DNA of 44,230 bases from positions 1 to 44,230 of the IMG/VR virus record IMGVR_UViG_3300027967_000013. One strand, written 5' to 3'. A model generated the notes under the pieces. That model made no database searches and was not told the origin of the DNA. It saw only the letters and a program-made list of their open reading frames with translations. The position numbers were made by a program, and so were the translations under genes. Source of the DNA: a virus. Below, in pieces: positions 21,576-30,447 of the stretch; position 1 is the first letter of the stretch, and every line of letters starts with the position of its first letter.

Positions 21576-22547
21576 TTACTGCTTCATTGAGCAACAGGCC
21601 GATGTGGTCGCCGCACGGCCTGGTTCTATCGAGTGGTCGACACTTTCGACCAGCCATTCACCATTGGCGCTTTGTTTGTGATTTTTCAATATAAGAACCC
21701 CTTCGGGCATGATGCTCGTATCGAGGGGACGCGTTATCGATAACGTTCCATTACCGCGCTTAAGCTCGGCTAACTTGGCTTGTGCTGCAGTTTGGGCCGC
21801 TTGTTGGTTGGTGTGGTTCTTCCTGATCACAAACTGGGGTTCCCCACTGCCCGCCGTTTCGGCCACTTTCTCCTGGGCGTCTTCATCAAACCAATACGCA
21901 ACCACTGATTGATAGTCGTCTTTGTCTTTAATGGTCACGCGGCCCGTGCTGTTCTCTGGGTCGCTTAACGTGACCGCGGGAAGCTCTTTCCCACTGACTG
22001 ACTTTCCCGACTCCTTAGAGACGATAACAAAGCGATTCGCGGCCATCTTAAACAACCCGTTACTTTCTTTAGCCAGGCGAGTTAATAGATTTACATCCGA
22101 CTCACCTCGCTGATCGATATGCTCAAAGTGAACCGCGCCCATTTCATCCGACACCGCCGCTTGATAGCCATGTGACTGGGCCAATTGACCCGCTAAGGCG
22201 CCTAACGTTATATCGTCATAACTGGCGTCTCTTGGGGCTTTCAGTGAGCTTTTCATCTGGGCAGATTGGGCTTTGATGATCAACACATCAAATTCGAGTG
22301 GTTCCTCGATTTCATCCACCGTGTAAGTACCTCGATAAGACAGTTTGTCGTGATAGCCGATGTAAATATCCAGTTCAGCGCCCGTGGGCGGGACAGCGAC
22401 CGCACCGCCACGGTTATCGAGTTCTATCTCAGCGGTATCGTTCTCAAACCCTGCCGCATCATGGAGGGACAAACGAATAAGACGATCGGCCATTTTTGCG
22501 GTCACGTCTTGCTGATTGGCAATTATTTTGTACGCGGCTTGTTCCAT
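21576..22547 (-). CDS. D: P2 D-like baseplate hub / late tail protein
   Basis: 323 aa. Contractile-tail hub protein of the VgrG/gp27-related family. HFEHIDQRGESDVNLLTRLA and GLFKMAANRFVIVSKESGKS are typical. It is the last tail gene, following T, U and X in the P2 order. It connects the spike to the tube. The next gene to the left is the SOS-controlled gene; no terminator is seen between. Confidence 0.9.
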   Translation of the reverse strand: MEQAAYKIIANQQDVTAKMADRLIRLSLHDAAGFENDTAEIELDNRGGAVAVPPTGAELDIYIGYHDKLSYRGTYTVDEIEEPLEFDVLIIKAQSAQMKSSLKAPRDASYDDITLGALAGQLAQSHGYQAAVSDEMGAVHFEHIDQRGESDVNLLTRLAKESNGLFKMAANRFVIVSKESGKSVSGKELPAVTLSDPENSTGRVTIKDKDDYQSVVAYWFDEDAQEKVAETAGSGEPQFVIRKNHTNQQAAQTAAQAKLAELKRGNGTLSITRPLDTSIMPEGVLILKNHKQSANGEWLVESVDHSIEPGRAATTSACCSMKQ

Positions 22548-22603
22548 TTTTCCCCCGCTTCCGTTTGTTGTTGGTTGGGTATCTTAGCGATTTCAAAAAC
22601 ACC

Positions 22604-22631
22604 AGGTAACAACATAAAAATGTTGTTACCT
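22604..22631. other. Perfect hairpin between X and D
   Basis: AGGTAACAACAT-AAAA-ATGTTGTTACCT, a 12-bp perfect stem. On the minus strand a T-run follows only after GGTG, so it is either a weak terminator or an RNA-processing site. Its core resembles the AACAACATAAAG dyad in R1 and R2. Confidence 0.6.
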
Positions 22632-22641
22632 GTGACGGACG

Positions 22642-22851
22642 TTAATCCCATAGCGAGACAGTGCTTTGATTTTCAGCGGGACCGAGATCGGGCAACTGAA
22701 TCACTAAGCCAGCGGGCAAAATCGCCCCTAACTTGGCCAAGCGCGGATTGGCTTGTAATACCGCCTCAGTGGCACCAGGGCGACCGCTATAATATCGATG
22801 ACAAATCGCATCGAGCATATCGCCTTGAGTCGTTCGATATTTGGTCGTCAT
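22642..22851 (-). CDS. X: P2 X-like tail protein (LysM-like)
   Basis: 69 aa. YRTTQGDMLDAICHRYYS is a LysM-like start, and AILPAGLVIQLPDL is typical of gpX. The start overlaps the U stop (ATGA). It works with U and D at the tail tip. Confidence 0.9.
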   Translation of the reverse strand: MTTKYRTTQGDMLDAICHRYYSGRPGATEAVLQANPRLAKLGAILPAGLVIQLPDLGPAENQSTVSLWD

Positions 22852-23276
22852 TTGATTTCATCGTCTCCATAATCGCTAATCGTGATCGTACCTTTGATTT
22901 CAAGCGGTACACCGTTATCGAGAAATTCCCCTTCATCCGTATCGAGCTTTTCAAGGACCCACAAACCCAGATCAAGGCCCGAGCCTTTCGCTTGACCATT
23001 TACCCGCTTAAGGGCGCCCGCAATCAAACGTTGCGGCTTTCCTTGGTTGCCAATGGATTTAATATTGTCGATGATTTCTAAATCACTCGATGATTGCGGA
23101 TAAATCGCAATATCAAAGGTTTTTGAATCACTGCCAGGGCCTTGGTATTGCTTGCCCGGTTTACGGCCGTAACGGTCGTATTGTCCCCATCGCCAGGACG
23201 AAGACGTTTTTAATCGTTGGTATTGGGTGGTTGACATGCTGAATTGAAAATCACCCCACGCCATCATTACCGACAT
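22848..23276 (-). CDS. U: P2 U-like tail protein
   Basis: 142 aa; WGDFQFSMSTTQYQRLKTSS and ITISDYGDDE are typical of gpU. GGGGG lies four bases before the ATG. It follows the tape measure gene, as in P2. Confidence 0.9.
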   Translation of the reverse strand: MSVMMAWGDFQFSMSTTQYQRLKTSSSWRWGQYDRYGRKPGKQYQGPGSDSKTFDIAIYPQSSSDLEIIDNIKSIGNQGKPQRLIAGALKRVNGQAKGSGLDLGLWVLEKLDTDEGEFLDNGVPLEIKGTITISDYGDDEIK

Positions 23277-23280
23277 AAAA

Positions 23281-23306
23281 CCCCCAAAACCGCCCGAAAG
23301 CGGTCT
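23281..23306 (-). terminator. Weak terminator before U
   Basis: On the minus strand ACCGC-TTTCGG-GCGGT followed by TTTGGGGG. The T-run is short, so it may be only a hairpin. It sits between T and U, a few bases before the U start. Confidence 0.35.
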
Positions 23307-23330
23307 TTAATTCTTTATTTCATTAAATCA

Positions 23331-26021
23331 TTAAGTATCAAATGCAAGCGTTCGACCACGACGGGAAGCTTGACGGTCTCGCTCATCCAATTGACGACGA
23401 ACCTCAAGCGCAACGGCTTCGGCATCCATACCAGGCGCTGCGTGAACAATAATGTCACCGTACTGAATGGATGGGGCCACCGATGCCTTACCCGAGGCCG
23501 CGACCACTGTCGGCGTAGACGTTCGGGAAGATGGGGAACCAATTGGGGCTTGTTCAGTGACCGCCGCGGGATTCTTAACCGCGGGCACTTGCTCCGCGAC
23601 TTTCTTCACATTGGCGGCGACTTCAACATCACCGCCACCGAACAACATATCCCAAGCCGAACCCAGCGTGTTTTTAATGGTTTCAATCGGCGACAAGATC
23701 ACCGACTTAATCCAATCCATCGCCCCGCCAAACATCGATTTAACGCCATCCCAAAGCCCAGAAAAGAACCCGGTTAGCGGCTCCCAAGCTTGCATGACCA
23801 AACCAATGGGCGAGAACATCAAGATAGATTTAACGAACTCCCATCCAGACGAGAAAACCGACTTCATTCGATCCCAAAGTCCCGAAAAGAACGTCCCTAA
23901 CGGCTCCCAATACTTCACTACCAAAGCAACCACGGCAATTAAAGCCATGATACCCGCAATCACTAAACCGATAGGGTTAGCCAGGAAAGCGGCATTTAAC
24001 GCCCATTGGGCGGTGGTCATTACTGCAGTACCCGCGGCAAGGGCTTTTTGTGTACCAGTGAACAACACCAACGCCGACATGGTCGCCAAGGTTCTAACCC
24101 GTGACATCGCCATTAAGGCATTCGCGCGCAGCGTGGCCGATGATGTTAGGTTCGTAGCAATGGCTTGCGCCTTTTGTGCTGCAGTCATCGCCACCGTGGC
24201 CACGGTAGACGCTAACGTCTTCACTCGGTTCGCCACCATTAACGTGGTGTTTTTTACTTGCTCACTGTTGAGCCAGGTTAACGCCTTTCGACCACCGATT
24301 AACGCATCCGAAAAGCTTGCAAAGGCGAATCGAGACGCTATCGAGGCGGTTTTAAAGGCGATTAGCCCCACCACCGCAAACGCGATAACCTGGGACAAGA
24401 ACGGGAACGCCTCGATCAAGTGGCGCAAACCAATCGCCGCTTGGCCAAGTACATCAACCACCATGATCGCCGCCGGTGCGAACAAGTCACCAACCGCCGC
24501 CGATGTTGTGGCCACACGCTGGCTTAAGATCTGGAATGATTCCGATGTGCCCTTACCAATGGATTCGGCCATTTCCTTGGTGGTGCCCATTCCGCCTTTA
24601 AGGTTCTTATCCATTGCGGATATATTGCCGTTTAGCGTGTCTATTTCTGGATAAAGCAATTGGATCATGCTGACCGCTTCATCCGTACCGAACGCCTTTT
24701 TCAACTCTTGCGCTTCGACGGCATCAATCGTTTCGCCGTACTTGTTTCGCAACTGGCCGAGAATGTCCGGCATCGATAACAGCTGATCATTCGCGTCGGT
24801 AAAGCTTAGGCCCAACTTATCGCCCGCCTCGGCTGCTTTGCCTAAAAACGCGCGGTATTTGGTGGCGGATTCACTGCCCGACATCGTGGCTTGAAGTTGA
24901 CCCAAGATCGATAACTGTTCAGAAAAGGGGACGTTTGCCGACGTAGCGGTCGCGCCTAAGTTCGAGATCGCCGCACTCATTTGGGCACCGTCGGTCTTAA
25001 ATTGGCGCACACTGTTGGAAATACCCGACGAAAAGTACTCACCAAATTTGATGTTTCGTTCTTCTTCGGACAGCTTGTCCCACCCTTCGATGGTCCCTGC
25101 AGCAAACTGATTAAATTGCTTGCGATAAATACCGTAACCGGTGGCAAACAATGACGTCATTTCGCTTGTTGTCGATTTTGTGCCGGTTGCGGTTAATGCG
25201 GCGATCTTGGTGAACTCACCGACGGCCGCATCCGACAAAGAAGAAATACCCGACTTAATGTCGTATGACGCTTTGATAAAGTCTGACGTGGTCGTTCCCG
25301 CCCATTCGTCGGAAAACTCTTTCGCCTTTTTCGTGATGGCATCAATACCCGCCGCATCGATACCAAGGGACCCAATTTCCCCTTGAGCACTGCCGATCTC
25401 GCCGCTGGCATCCACAAGCTTTTTAATACCGAACATCGCCGCACCCACGCCCACAGCGTCGGCGGTCGCGGTCATTTTCATGTTGCTATTGCGTTCGGAT
25501 AGCTTAGACATTTTTTCTTGACGGGCGACCACACCGTCGAGTTCTTTTTGTTGGGCTTTTAACTGGGCGTTATAGCGTTCGGTTTCCTTGCGGATCTTAC
25601 TGGTCGCCCCGTTTAGGTTTTTGGTCGAAACACCGGCTTGCTGCAGATTCGTTCTCATCTTCTGCAGTTGGACGCTTTCGGCTTCATGCTGATTTTTGAG
25701 TTTTAACGCTTCTTTTTGCGCCGCTTTAAATTCGCGGGTCATCTTTGCGGTGGGCTTTTCTGCCGCTTGCATTTCTGCCGCCAGGCGTGAGACGCGAGAT
25801 TGAGCTTTATCTAGTGCCTGGCTTGTTTGGGTGCTCTCTGTTTTCAGCTTGCGAAAGTGCTCGATGTCTTTCGACATGGCGCCTAACTTCTTAAGCTCCG
25901 CGCCGGTGGCTTTGATTTTGTCACCGGCTTTTGTGGTTTGGGTCGTCACCTTCTGAATGGGGGCGGTCAGTTTGTCCACCATGCCCATTACAAGATTAAG
26001 GCGCATATTGGTATCAGCCAT
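23331..26021 (-). CDS. T: Tail tape measure protein (P2 T-like)
   Basis: 896 aa. An N-terminal coiled coil (residues ~20-190) is followed by the phage tape-measure core (ASYDIKSGISSLSDAAVGEF). Hydrophobic segments follow (FLSQVIAFAVVGLIAFKTAS; FLANPIGLVIAGIMALIAVV), then repeated Trp-rich units (WEPLGTFFSGLWDRMKSVFS, WEPLTGFFSGLWDGVKSMFG). It sets tail length and is ejected at infection. GAGGTG lies five bases before the ATG. It is directly preceded by a strong terminator, unusual for an essential late gene. Confidence 0.95.
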   Translation of the reverse strand: MADTNMRLNLVMGMVDKLTAPIQKVTTQTTKAGDKIKATGAELKKLGAMSKDIEHFRKLKTESTQTSQALDKAQSRVSRLAAEMQAAEKPTAKMTREFKAAQKEALKLKNQHEAESVQLQKMRTNLQQAGVSTKNLNGATSKIRKETERYNAQLKAQQKELDGVVARQEKMSKLSERNSNMKMTATADAVGVGAAMFGIKKLVDASGEIGSAQGEIGSLGIDAAGIDAITKKAKEFSDEWAGTTTSDFIKASYDIKSGISSLSDAAVGEFTKIAALTATGTKSTTSEMTSLFATGYGIYRKQFNQFAAGTIEGWDKLSEEERNIKFGEYFSSGISNSVRQFKTDGAQMSAAISNLGATATSANVPFSEQLSILGQLQATMSGSESATKYRAFLGKAAEAGDKLGLSFTDANDQLLSMPDILGQLRNKYGETIDAVEAQELKKAFGTDEAVSMIQLLYPEIDTLNGNISAMDKNLKGGMGTTKEMAESIGKGTSESFQILSQRVATTSAAVGDLFAPAAIMVVDVLGQAAIGLRHLIEAFPFLSQVIAFAVVGLIAFKTASIASRFAFASFSDALIGGRKALTWLNSEQVKNTTLMVANRVKTLASTVATVAMTAAQKAQAIATNLTSSATLRANALMAMSRVRTLATMSALVLFTGTQKALAAGTAVMTTAQWALNAAFLANPIGLVIAGIMALIAVVALVVKYWEPLGTFFSGLWDRMKSVFSSGWEFVKSILMFSPIGLVMQAWEPLTGFFSGLWDGVKSMFGGAMDWIKSVILSPIETIKNTLGSAWDMLFGGGDVEVAANVKKVAEQVPAVKNPAAVTEQAPIGSPSSRTSTPTVVAASGKASVAPSIQYGDIIVHAAPGMDAEAVALEVRRQLDERDRQASRRGRTLAFDT

Positions 26022-26038
26022 TGCAACACCTCATAAAC

Positions 26039-26083
26039 AAAAAAAAAGCCCAGCAACGCCATGTTGTTATGGCGCGCTGGGCT
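26039..26083 (-). terminator. Strong terminator between E' and tape measure
   Basis: On the minus strand AGCCCAGC..GCCAT-AACAAC-ATGGC..GCTGGGCT followed by nine T. The stem overlaps the E' stop codon. Transcription of T, U, X and D must pass it, which fits antitermination. Confidence 0.85.
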
Positions 26084-26494
26084 ATTGTTCTTCGTTGGCC
26101 TTATTGTGGCGCTCGATGGCGATCTTGTGCCATCGCATCAATTCAACCAGCGACATGTTAGCGGTCGTCAAAGCGTCCCAACCGGTGAATATGAGATAAA
26201 GATCCGCTTCGAGCTCCATCACATCCGGCGGGGTGCTTATTCCATGAAAAAAGCGCACACCTCGTTCATCACCTTAACCAGATCGCTAGGTGACAACGTG
26301 TCGAACTCGTTCGCGGTCATGTTGGAAATACGAGGGACCAGCGTTCGCTGGGCGGTCACATCCATACGCAAGACAGAAAACAACTCAAGGCCGCGCAGTT
26401 CGCCCGATTTCGGTTCACGTAGTTCGATTTGGCTGATTTCTTCTTCGCCGCGTTTAAGGGGTGTATTTAGGATGACAGGGACAGTTTTAGACAT
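26082..26494 (-). CDS. E': E+E' frameshift product (tail assembly chaperone)
   Basis: Read as E to residue ~85, then a -1 shift on T-TTT-TTC (26246-26252) into a second frame ending at the TAG at 26082. The shifted frame encodes VMELEADLYLIFTGWDALTT and SLVELMRWHKIAIER, typical of P2 E'. The -1 geometry was checked by codon alignment. The longer chaperone coats the tape measure during assembly. Confidence 0.8.
26237..26494 (-). CDS. E: P2 E-like tail assembly protein
   Basis: 85 aa from MSKTVPVILNTPLKRG. The body (ELREPKSGELRGLELFSVLR, LSPSDLVKVMNEVCAFF) is typical of gpE. It is the unshifted product; the slippery heptamer lies four codons before its stop. Confidence 0.88.
   Translation of the reverse strand: MSKTVPVILNTPLKRGEEEISQIELREPKSGELRGLELFSVLRMDVTAQRTLVPRISNMTANEFDTLSPSDLVKVMNEVCAFFME
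26246..26252 (-). promoter_or_regulatory. Programmed -1 frameshift site T-TTT-TTC
   Basis: A canonical X-XXY-YYZ heptamer in the last codons of E. It is followed by the E' frame. The same strategy is known for P2 E/E' and lambda G/T. Confidence 0.82.
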
Positions 26495-26507
26495 GTTCAA
26501 TTCTCAC

Positions 26508-26536
26508 AAAAAAGCCCCGACCATATGGCCAGGGCT
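26508..26536 (-). terminator. Terminator between FII and E
   Basis: On the minus strand AGCCCTGGCC-ATAT-GGTCGGGGCT followed by six T, ending 14 bp before the E start. Confidence 0.8.
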
Positions 26537-26565
26537 GAATCTATTTAAAACCCTTTCGGGCGGGA

Positions 26566-27078
26566 TTATTGGGCGAGGGCTTCGCGGATCGCTTGGTTGC
26601 GGTCTTTGCCGTTCACGCGGAAAATGTTGTTCGGCTTATCGATGAAAACGACTTCTTTCCCGTCGATTTCAAGCCCGTACACTTCCACCGCAATGGCAAA
26701 TTTAAGCGCGGCTTCTTCTTCCGCTTTAAAGTCGCCACCGTGTTCGTATGACTTCCAAAAGCCTTGTTGACGCACGACAACGCTTTTAATCGCGCCATCA
26801 ACATCAAGGGCACCACGAACGATAAACTGTTCATCACGGCTTTCACGGTTGCCGACAAGGTCAATCACTTTCGAGTTGTATTCCGAAACGGTGACTTCAC
26901 TTTCCAGTTTTTCCAACTTGCCCAAATCGCGCTCGATGTCGCCCGCGTAACCGGCTAACACCATATCCGTGGTTTTCACCACCACTTTCGGCAATGTAAG
27001 CGTGTTACACACACCGGCGAAACTCTCGTCCTTAAAAAAGGCGTTAGTGTCTACAATGACACTTGGTAATCTAGCCAC
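26566..27078 (-). CDS. FII: Tail tube protein (P2 FII-like)
   Basis: 170 aa with GTG start and AAGGGGGCC upstream. LPSVIVDTNAFFKDESFAGV and the C-terminal EVYGLEIDGKEVVFIDKPNN match the major tail tube family. It forms the inner tube. Followed by a terminator, suiting a highly expressed gene. Confidence 0.92.
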   Translation of the reverse strand: MARLPSVIVDTNAFFKDESFAGVCNTLTLPKVVVKTTDMVLAGYAGDIERDLGKLEKLESEVTVSEYNSKVIDLVGNRESRDEQFIVRGALDVDGAIKSVVVRQQGFWKSYEHGGDFKAEEEAALKFAIAVEVYGLEIDGKEVVFIDKPNNIFRVNGKDRNQAIREALAQ

Positions 27079-27090
27079 AAGGCCCCCTTA

Positions 27091-28227
27091 TTAGCTGAAA
27101 ATGGCTTCGTTATAGCGGTCGGTGACGTGCTGACGGAAAGTCAGACGTTCAGCGACATCGTAGAACCCGAGATCGTAATCCCAGTACACTTGGGCCGTAC
27201 CAATCGCGGCAATGTTGAGCTCTTTATCAAGCCAGCATTCGCCACCGCTGATCACTTCGCGAGACTTCAAGCGACGCAATAAGCTATTTACGCGACCTTT
27301 CACGCCGTCCACGTAGGATTTAGTGACGTTGCGGTCCACCATTTCTTGGTGGGCGTACATGATGGAATCGCCGACGATATAGCGAATACGTTGATGCGGT
27401 AGCATGGTGCCATTCGCGAGACGGTTGCCGTACAAGTACCAACCACCTTGTTGATTGACGATCACGCTGACGCGTTCCGAGTTGTAAAGGTTCGCTTTAC
27501 TGGTTTTAGAACCAATCGCGTGATCAATCGGCTCTGACGTGCCCAGAATGCCGTAAATCTTGCGACTCGATGGCGAATGCCAATAGCCTTCTTCGTTATC
27601 CACACGAACGATGTGGCCCGCCACGGTAGCCGAGGCTTTGCGAGTGACTTCTTTTCCAGCTTCATCGAGTAGCTTAATGCCACAATTGACAAAGAATGCC
27701 TGGTCGTAGTTCTTCACTTCATTGATCACATCGGAATAACCGTTCTCGGTGCCATCGATGATTGGGATCGCGTTTAGCTTCTTGGCCACCGCTTCCATTT
27801 CGGCGCCCACGCCCACTTTGTGCGAGAACTCAGGCGCAATAATCAAGCGCGGGCGGGTGCCTAATTGGCTTTCGGCAAACAGTAGGGCTTTCAAACCGCC
27901 GTAACTGTTTGTGTCGTTGTCTAGCTGTCCGATCACGTTGGCGATTTCGACGCCTTCGTCCGCATCTTCGGCTACACGCACCACAATGACGATCGCGCCC
28001 GTTTGGCGATAGACGTCTTCAAGGGCATGTTTTAACGTGCCCGTGGTGCCCGCCTTGGCGATTTGCTTATCACTGTTGACCAGTGCCGGCTTATTCAGTG
28101 GGAACATATCAGCGTCGGCGTCGTCCGCCGTGGCCACCAAACCGATGACCGAAGCGGCAAGCACTTCGATCGGGCGGTTCATGTTCTCAAGGAAATACTG
28201 TTCCACGCCGTGTAAGTAGTCGGCCAT
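27091..28227 (-). CDS. FI: Contractile tail sheath protein (P2 FI-like)
   Basis: 378 aa. YLHGVEQYFLENMNRPIEVL, VSVIVNQQGGWYLYGNRLAN and the C-terminal YNEAIFS are typical of P2-type sheath. It contracts at infection. Two terminators lie between it and the fibre genes. Confidence 0.95.
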   Translation of the reverse strand: MADYLHGVEQYFLENMNRPIEVLAASVIGLVATADDADADMFPLNKPALVNSDKQIAKAGTTGTLKHALEDVYRQTGAIVIVVRVAEDADEGVEIANVIGQLDNDTNSYGGLKALLFAESQLGTRPRLIIAPEFSHKVGVGAEMEAVAKKLNAIPIIDGTENGYSDVINEVKNYDQAFFVNCGIKLLDEAGKEVTRKASATVAGHIVRVDNEEGYWHSPSSRKIYGILGTSEPIDHAIGSKTSKANLYNSERVSVIVNQQGGWYLYGNRLANGTMLPHQRIRYIVGDSIMYAHQEMVDRNVTKSYVDGVKGRVNSLLRRLKSREVISGGECWLDKELNIAAIGTAQVYWDYDLGFYDVAERLTFRQHVTDRYNEAIFS

Positions 28228-28241
28228 GTATTAACTCCCAT

Positions 28242-28267
28242 AAAAAAGCCCCAGCGAATGCCGGGGC
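28242..28267 (-). terminator. Terminator before the sheath gene
   Basis: On the minus strand GCCCCGGC-ATTC-GCTGGGGC with one wobble, then six T, ending 14 bp before the sheath ATG. Confidence 0.85.
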
Positions 28268-28288
28268 GTGGTTTCAAAATTTGGGCAC

Positions 28289-28308
28289 AAAAAAACCGCT
28301 TACGCGGC
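28289..28308 (-). terminator. Terminator after the fibre region
   Basis: CCGC-GTAA-GCGG followed by seven T on the minus strand. It is the first of two tandem terminators before the sheath gene. Confidence 0.75.
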
Positions 28309-28336
28309 GTCTTTATTTCGTGCTTTCTTTAAATAT

Positions 28337-28606
28337 TTACGCGTCGCTTGGTAGCGGGTAACGGGCTTTAATCTCGGCGACCTTATCGCGCCATGTTTGT
28401 TCTTTTTTAGCGGTCTGGTCGTATTGCCACTCCATATATAGAGGGTCAGATTCAGATAAATAAGCGGTTCGACGATTCGATTCCACTTCCTTTTTTTGTT
28501 CTTCTTTTACGGCGGCTTGATATTCACTTAATAGCCCCTTAGCTGTCGCCGTACTCTCGTCAATACCGTAATAACCAATATCGCCTATTTTAAAATCAAC
28601 CTGCAT
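28337..28606 (-). CDS. Putative tail fibre assembly or accessory protein
   Basis: 89 aa, acidic and aromatic. DIGYYGIDESTATAKGLLSE and KKEQTWRDKVAEIKARYPLP are like short fibre-assembly chaperones. It follows the variable fibre gene by 3 bp. Role inferred from position and composition. Confidence 0.6.
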   Translation of the reverse strand: MQVDFKIGDIGYYGIDESTATAKGLLSEYQAAVKEEQKKEVESNRRTAYLSESDPLYMEWQYDQTAKKEQTWRDKVAEIKARYPLPSDA

Positions 28607-28609
28607 ATG

Positions 28610-29410
28610 TTATTGCTCCCAAGATGAACTTACATTTTGCTGCTTCACTGTAATCTCATCAGCGATAGCATTATTACAAGTTCGTTTTATCTTACCTGTA
28701 CCTGTTAATGTGACATTTCGCATATGACAATCAAAGCCCATGGAACCCCAGTTATCTAGACCAAATAGACCTACATCCAAAATTGTTGAATCTATTGATA
28801 TTTGAGATAACTGAGTACGACTTGAGTCATTGTTAAAGACACTACTATGTATGGTGTGAAAATATAAATTCTTACCTTCATCTCCAGGCTGTGGTAATAA
28901 CTTTATCGCACCGTTATACATATCAAAAAAACCATTAGCAGCAACACCAATAACTTTATCTAGAGACGGATTAACTTCATTGGTCCCTGTCCAACCGTTG
29001 TATTGAGTTGTCTTGATGATGTATTGATAACCATTTAAATCTACATAAATAGACTTTCCGTTAGAGATGGTTATTACTTGATTTTTCCTAGCTAGACCAG
29101 TCCAGTTACTCCAGCCATAGATGTTAGTTAAATCAGACTTCATAACTATGCTAGTTTTCCCACCAAATGGGGTACTAGAAACCGCTTTACCTAACGTTTT
29201 AAAAGGTGAACTCGAACTACCCGAGTTACTATCTGAACCTGAATTTTCATCAACGTAGAATTTTTGATCGAACATATCAAAAACTGTCTGAGGCACTGCG
29301 CTAGTTGCCTCATCAACTTTTGCATCAATCTCCACTATTTTTTTATCAACCGCCGAGGTCAAGTTATTCGAGGCTTCTACCAGATTCGCGACCTGTTGCT
29401 CTAAACTCAT
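28610..29410 (-). CDS. Tail fibre / receptor-binding protein
   Basis: 266 aa. The N-terminus is helical (MSLEQQVANLVEASNNLTSA). FYVDENSGSDSNSGSSSSPF and the following segment resemble the entry to beta-helix pectate-lyase-like domains. The body is Ser/Asn/Gly-rich with repeated beta strands and ends in QQNVSSSWEQ. It is visibly more AT-rich than its neighbours, as expected for a horizontally exchanged host-range gene. It may bind or degrade a surface polysaccharide; no catalytic residues identified. Confidence 0.75.
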   Translation of the reverse strand: MSLEQQVANLVEASNNLTSAVDKKIVEIDAKVDEATSAVPQTVFDMFDQKFYVDENSGSDSNSGSSSSPFKTLGKAVSSTPFGGKTSIVMKSDLTNIYGWSNWTGLARKNQVITISNGKSIYVDLNGYQYIIKTTQYNGWTGTNEVNPSLDKVIGVAANGFFDMYNGAIKLLPQPGDEGKNLYFHTIHSSVFNNDSSRTQLSQISIDSTILDVGLFGLDNWGSMGFDCHMRNVTLTGTGKIKRTCNNAIADEITVKQQNVSSSWEQ

Positions 29411-29424
29411 AGCGTGTTAGCTCC

Positions 29425-29772
29425 TTATTGCTGCGGGGTTCCGCTAATTAAATCGGCGCCAGCGTTAAAACTGTCTGCCAATTGTTGAAAGGCGTCGCCG
29501 ACTTCGGTGTCTAAATCTGTCACCGATTGGGCGGTCGCGTAGTGGCTTGGGGCTTGATTGCCCAATTTCGACGCGTTCGGGGCCGTGTCGGTCTTCTTTG
29601 CGAAGGTTTCGTCGGCCGTTGTGCTGTCCATCTTGGCGCCTAACTTGGTATCAAGCTGGGTCGTTGTGTAAACATCGGCTTTATCAGCCTTGTTTCTTAA
29701 CTTGCCATCCGTCGCCGACATGTAGCGGTTTAAGGCGCTGATCATATCGGTGATTTTCTGCGATAAACTCAT
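29425..29772 (-). CDS. Short tail fibre / collar segment
   Basis: 115 aa. The coiled-coil N-terminus (SLSQKITDMISALNRYMSAT) is followed by short repeated motifs (NKADKADVYTT, NASKLGNQAPSHYATAQ) of the kind found in trimeric fibre shafts. The start overlaps the upstream stop (ATGA). It probably joins the distal fibre to the baseplate. Confidence 0.7.
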   Translation of the reverse strand: MSLSQKITDMISALNRYMSATDGKLRNKADKADVYTTTQLDTKLGAKMDSTTADETFAKKTDTAPNASKLGNQAPSHYATAQSVTDLDTEVGDAFQQLADSFNAGADLISGTPQQ

Positions 29773-30080
29773 TGTGTTATCCCGTTGATTATCCCGGTCT
29801 GAAAGGCAAACGCTTCGGTCATTTCGTCCAGCATTAGGTTTAGTGAATCACTGTTTTCAGTGGCGAGGCTCTTAGCTTCGTTGGCGGCTTTCTCTGCCGC
29901 TTCGGCGCGGTTAAGCACTTCTTCGGCAACGGTGCCAACGGGGCCTTGAACGCCCACTTTCACAACGCTAAGTTTGGGCGGACCTTGACGTTCGATAATG
30001 GTGGTTTGATTGCCTTGGGTTAATTTGACCACCTGGCGAACCACTTTGACTTGGGTAACGTGACTTAATCCGTCAATCAT
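29769..30080 (-). CDS. Tail fibre-associated protein
   Basis: 103 aa from MIDGLSHVTQ, coupled to the upstream gene by 8-bp overlap. VVKVGVQGPVGTVAEEVLNR is a Gly/Pro turn before a heptad coiled coil (AEAAEKAANEAKSLATENSD), typical of a fibre neck. No specific family known to me. Confidence 0.65.
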   Translation of the reverse strand: MIDGLSHVTQVKVVRQVVKLTQGNQTTIIERQGPPKLSVVKVGVQGPVGTVAEEVLNRAEAAEKAANEAKSLATENSDSLNLMLDEMTEAFAFQTGIINGITQ

Positions 30081-30438
30081 CAAACTTTCCCTCAATGATG
30101 GCCACATAACCCATCACCAAGGAATAGACGTCGCCGGATGGGAAATAAATCCGCAATTCATAAGCCACATCCCCGATCTGGGCGGCTTTTAAGCCGGTGG
30201 TTTTGTCTGGGGACAAACTGACTATCACTTCCCCTGTTGTACCATCGGGGATCGTAATGCCGTCGCTTGTGCTGGCTTCAACTAACTTTTGCCCTGTTTG
30301 CTCATCGCGCATAACAAAACGGGCGGTGCATCCGGTAATATCAACCGGTTTAAGTTCACCCGCTTCGTTTTCTTGCTCCCAAACATTACTAAAGCCGAAC
30401 GTTGTGCCGGACACTAGGCGCAAATCACTTGCCGCCAT
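30073..30438 (-). CDS. Putative baseplate/fibre connector
   Basis: 121 aa of beta-rich sequence (VDITGCTARFVMRDEQTGQK; YELRIYFPSGDVYSLVMGYV), like the Ig-like BppU-type N-terminal domains that bind baseplates. Start ATG with AGGGGG upstream. Its place after the H-like gene supports a fibre attachment role. Confidence 0.6.
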   Translation of the reverse strand: MAASDLRLVSGTTFGFSNVWEQENEAGELKPVDITGCTARFVMRDEQTGQKLVEASTSDGITIPDGTTGEVIVSLSPDKTTGLKAAQIGDVAYELRIYFPSGDVYSLVMGYVAIIEGKFDD

Positions 30439-30447
30439 TTGGCCCCC

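Noticed and set aside
22266-23081. 271-aa open frame on the plus strand
   Set aside because: Runs antisense over D, X and U, which have clear family signatures.
23467-24654. 395-aa open frame on the plus strand
   Set aside because: Entirely opposite the tape measure gene, with composition expected of an antisense frame and no homologous pattern.
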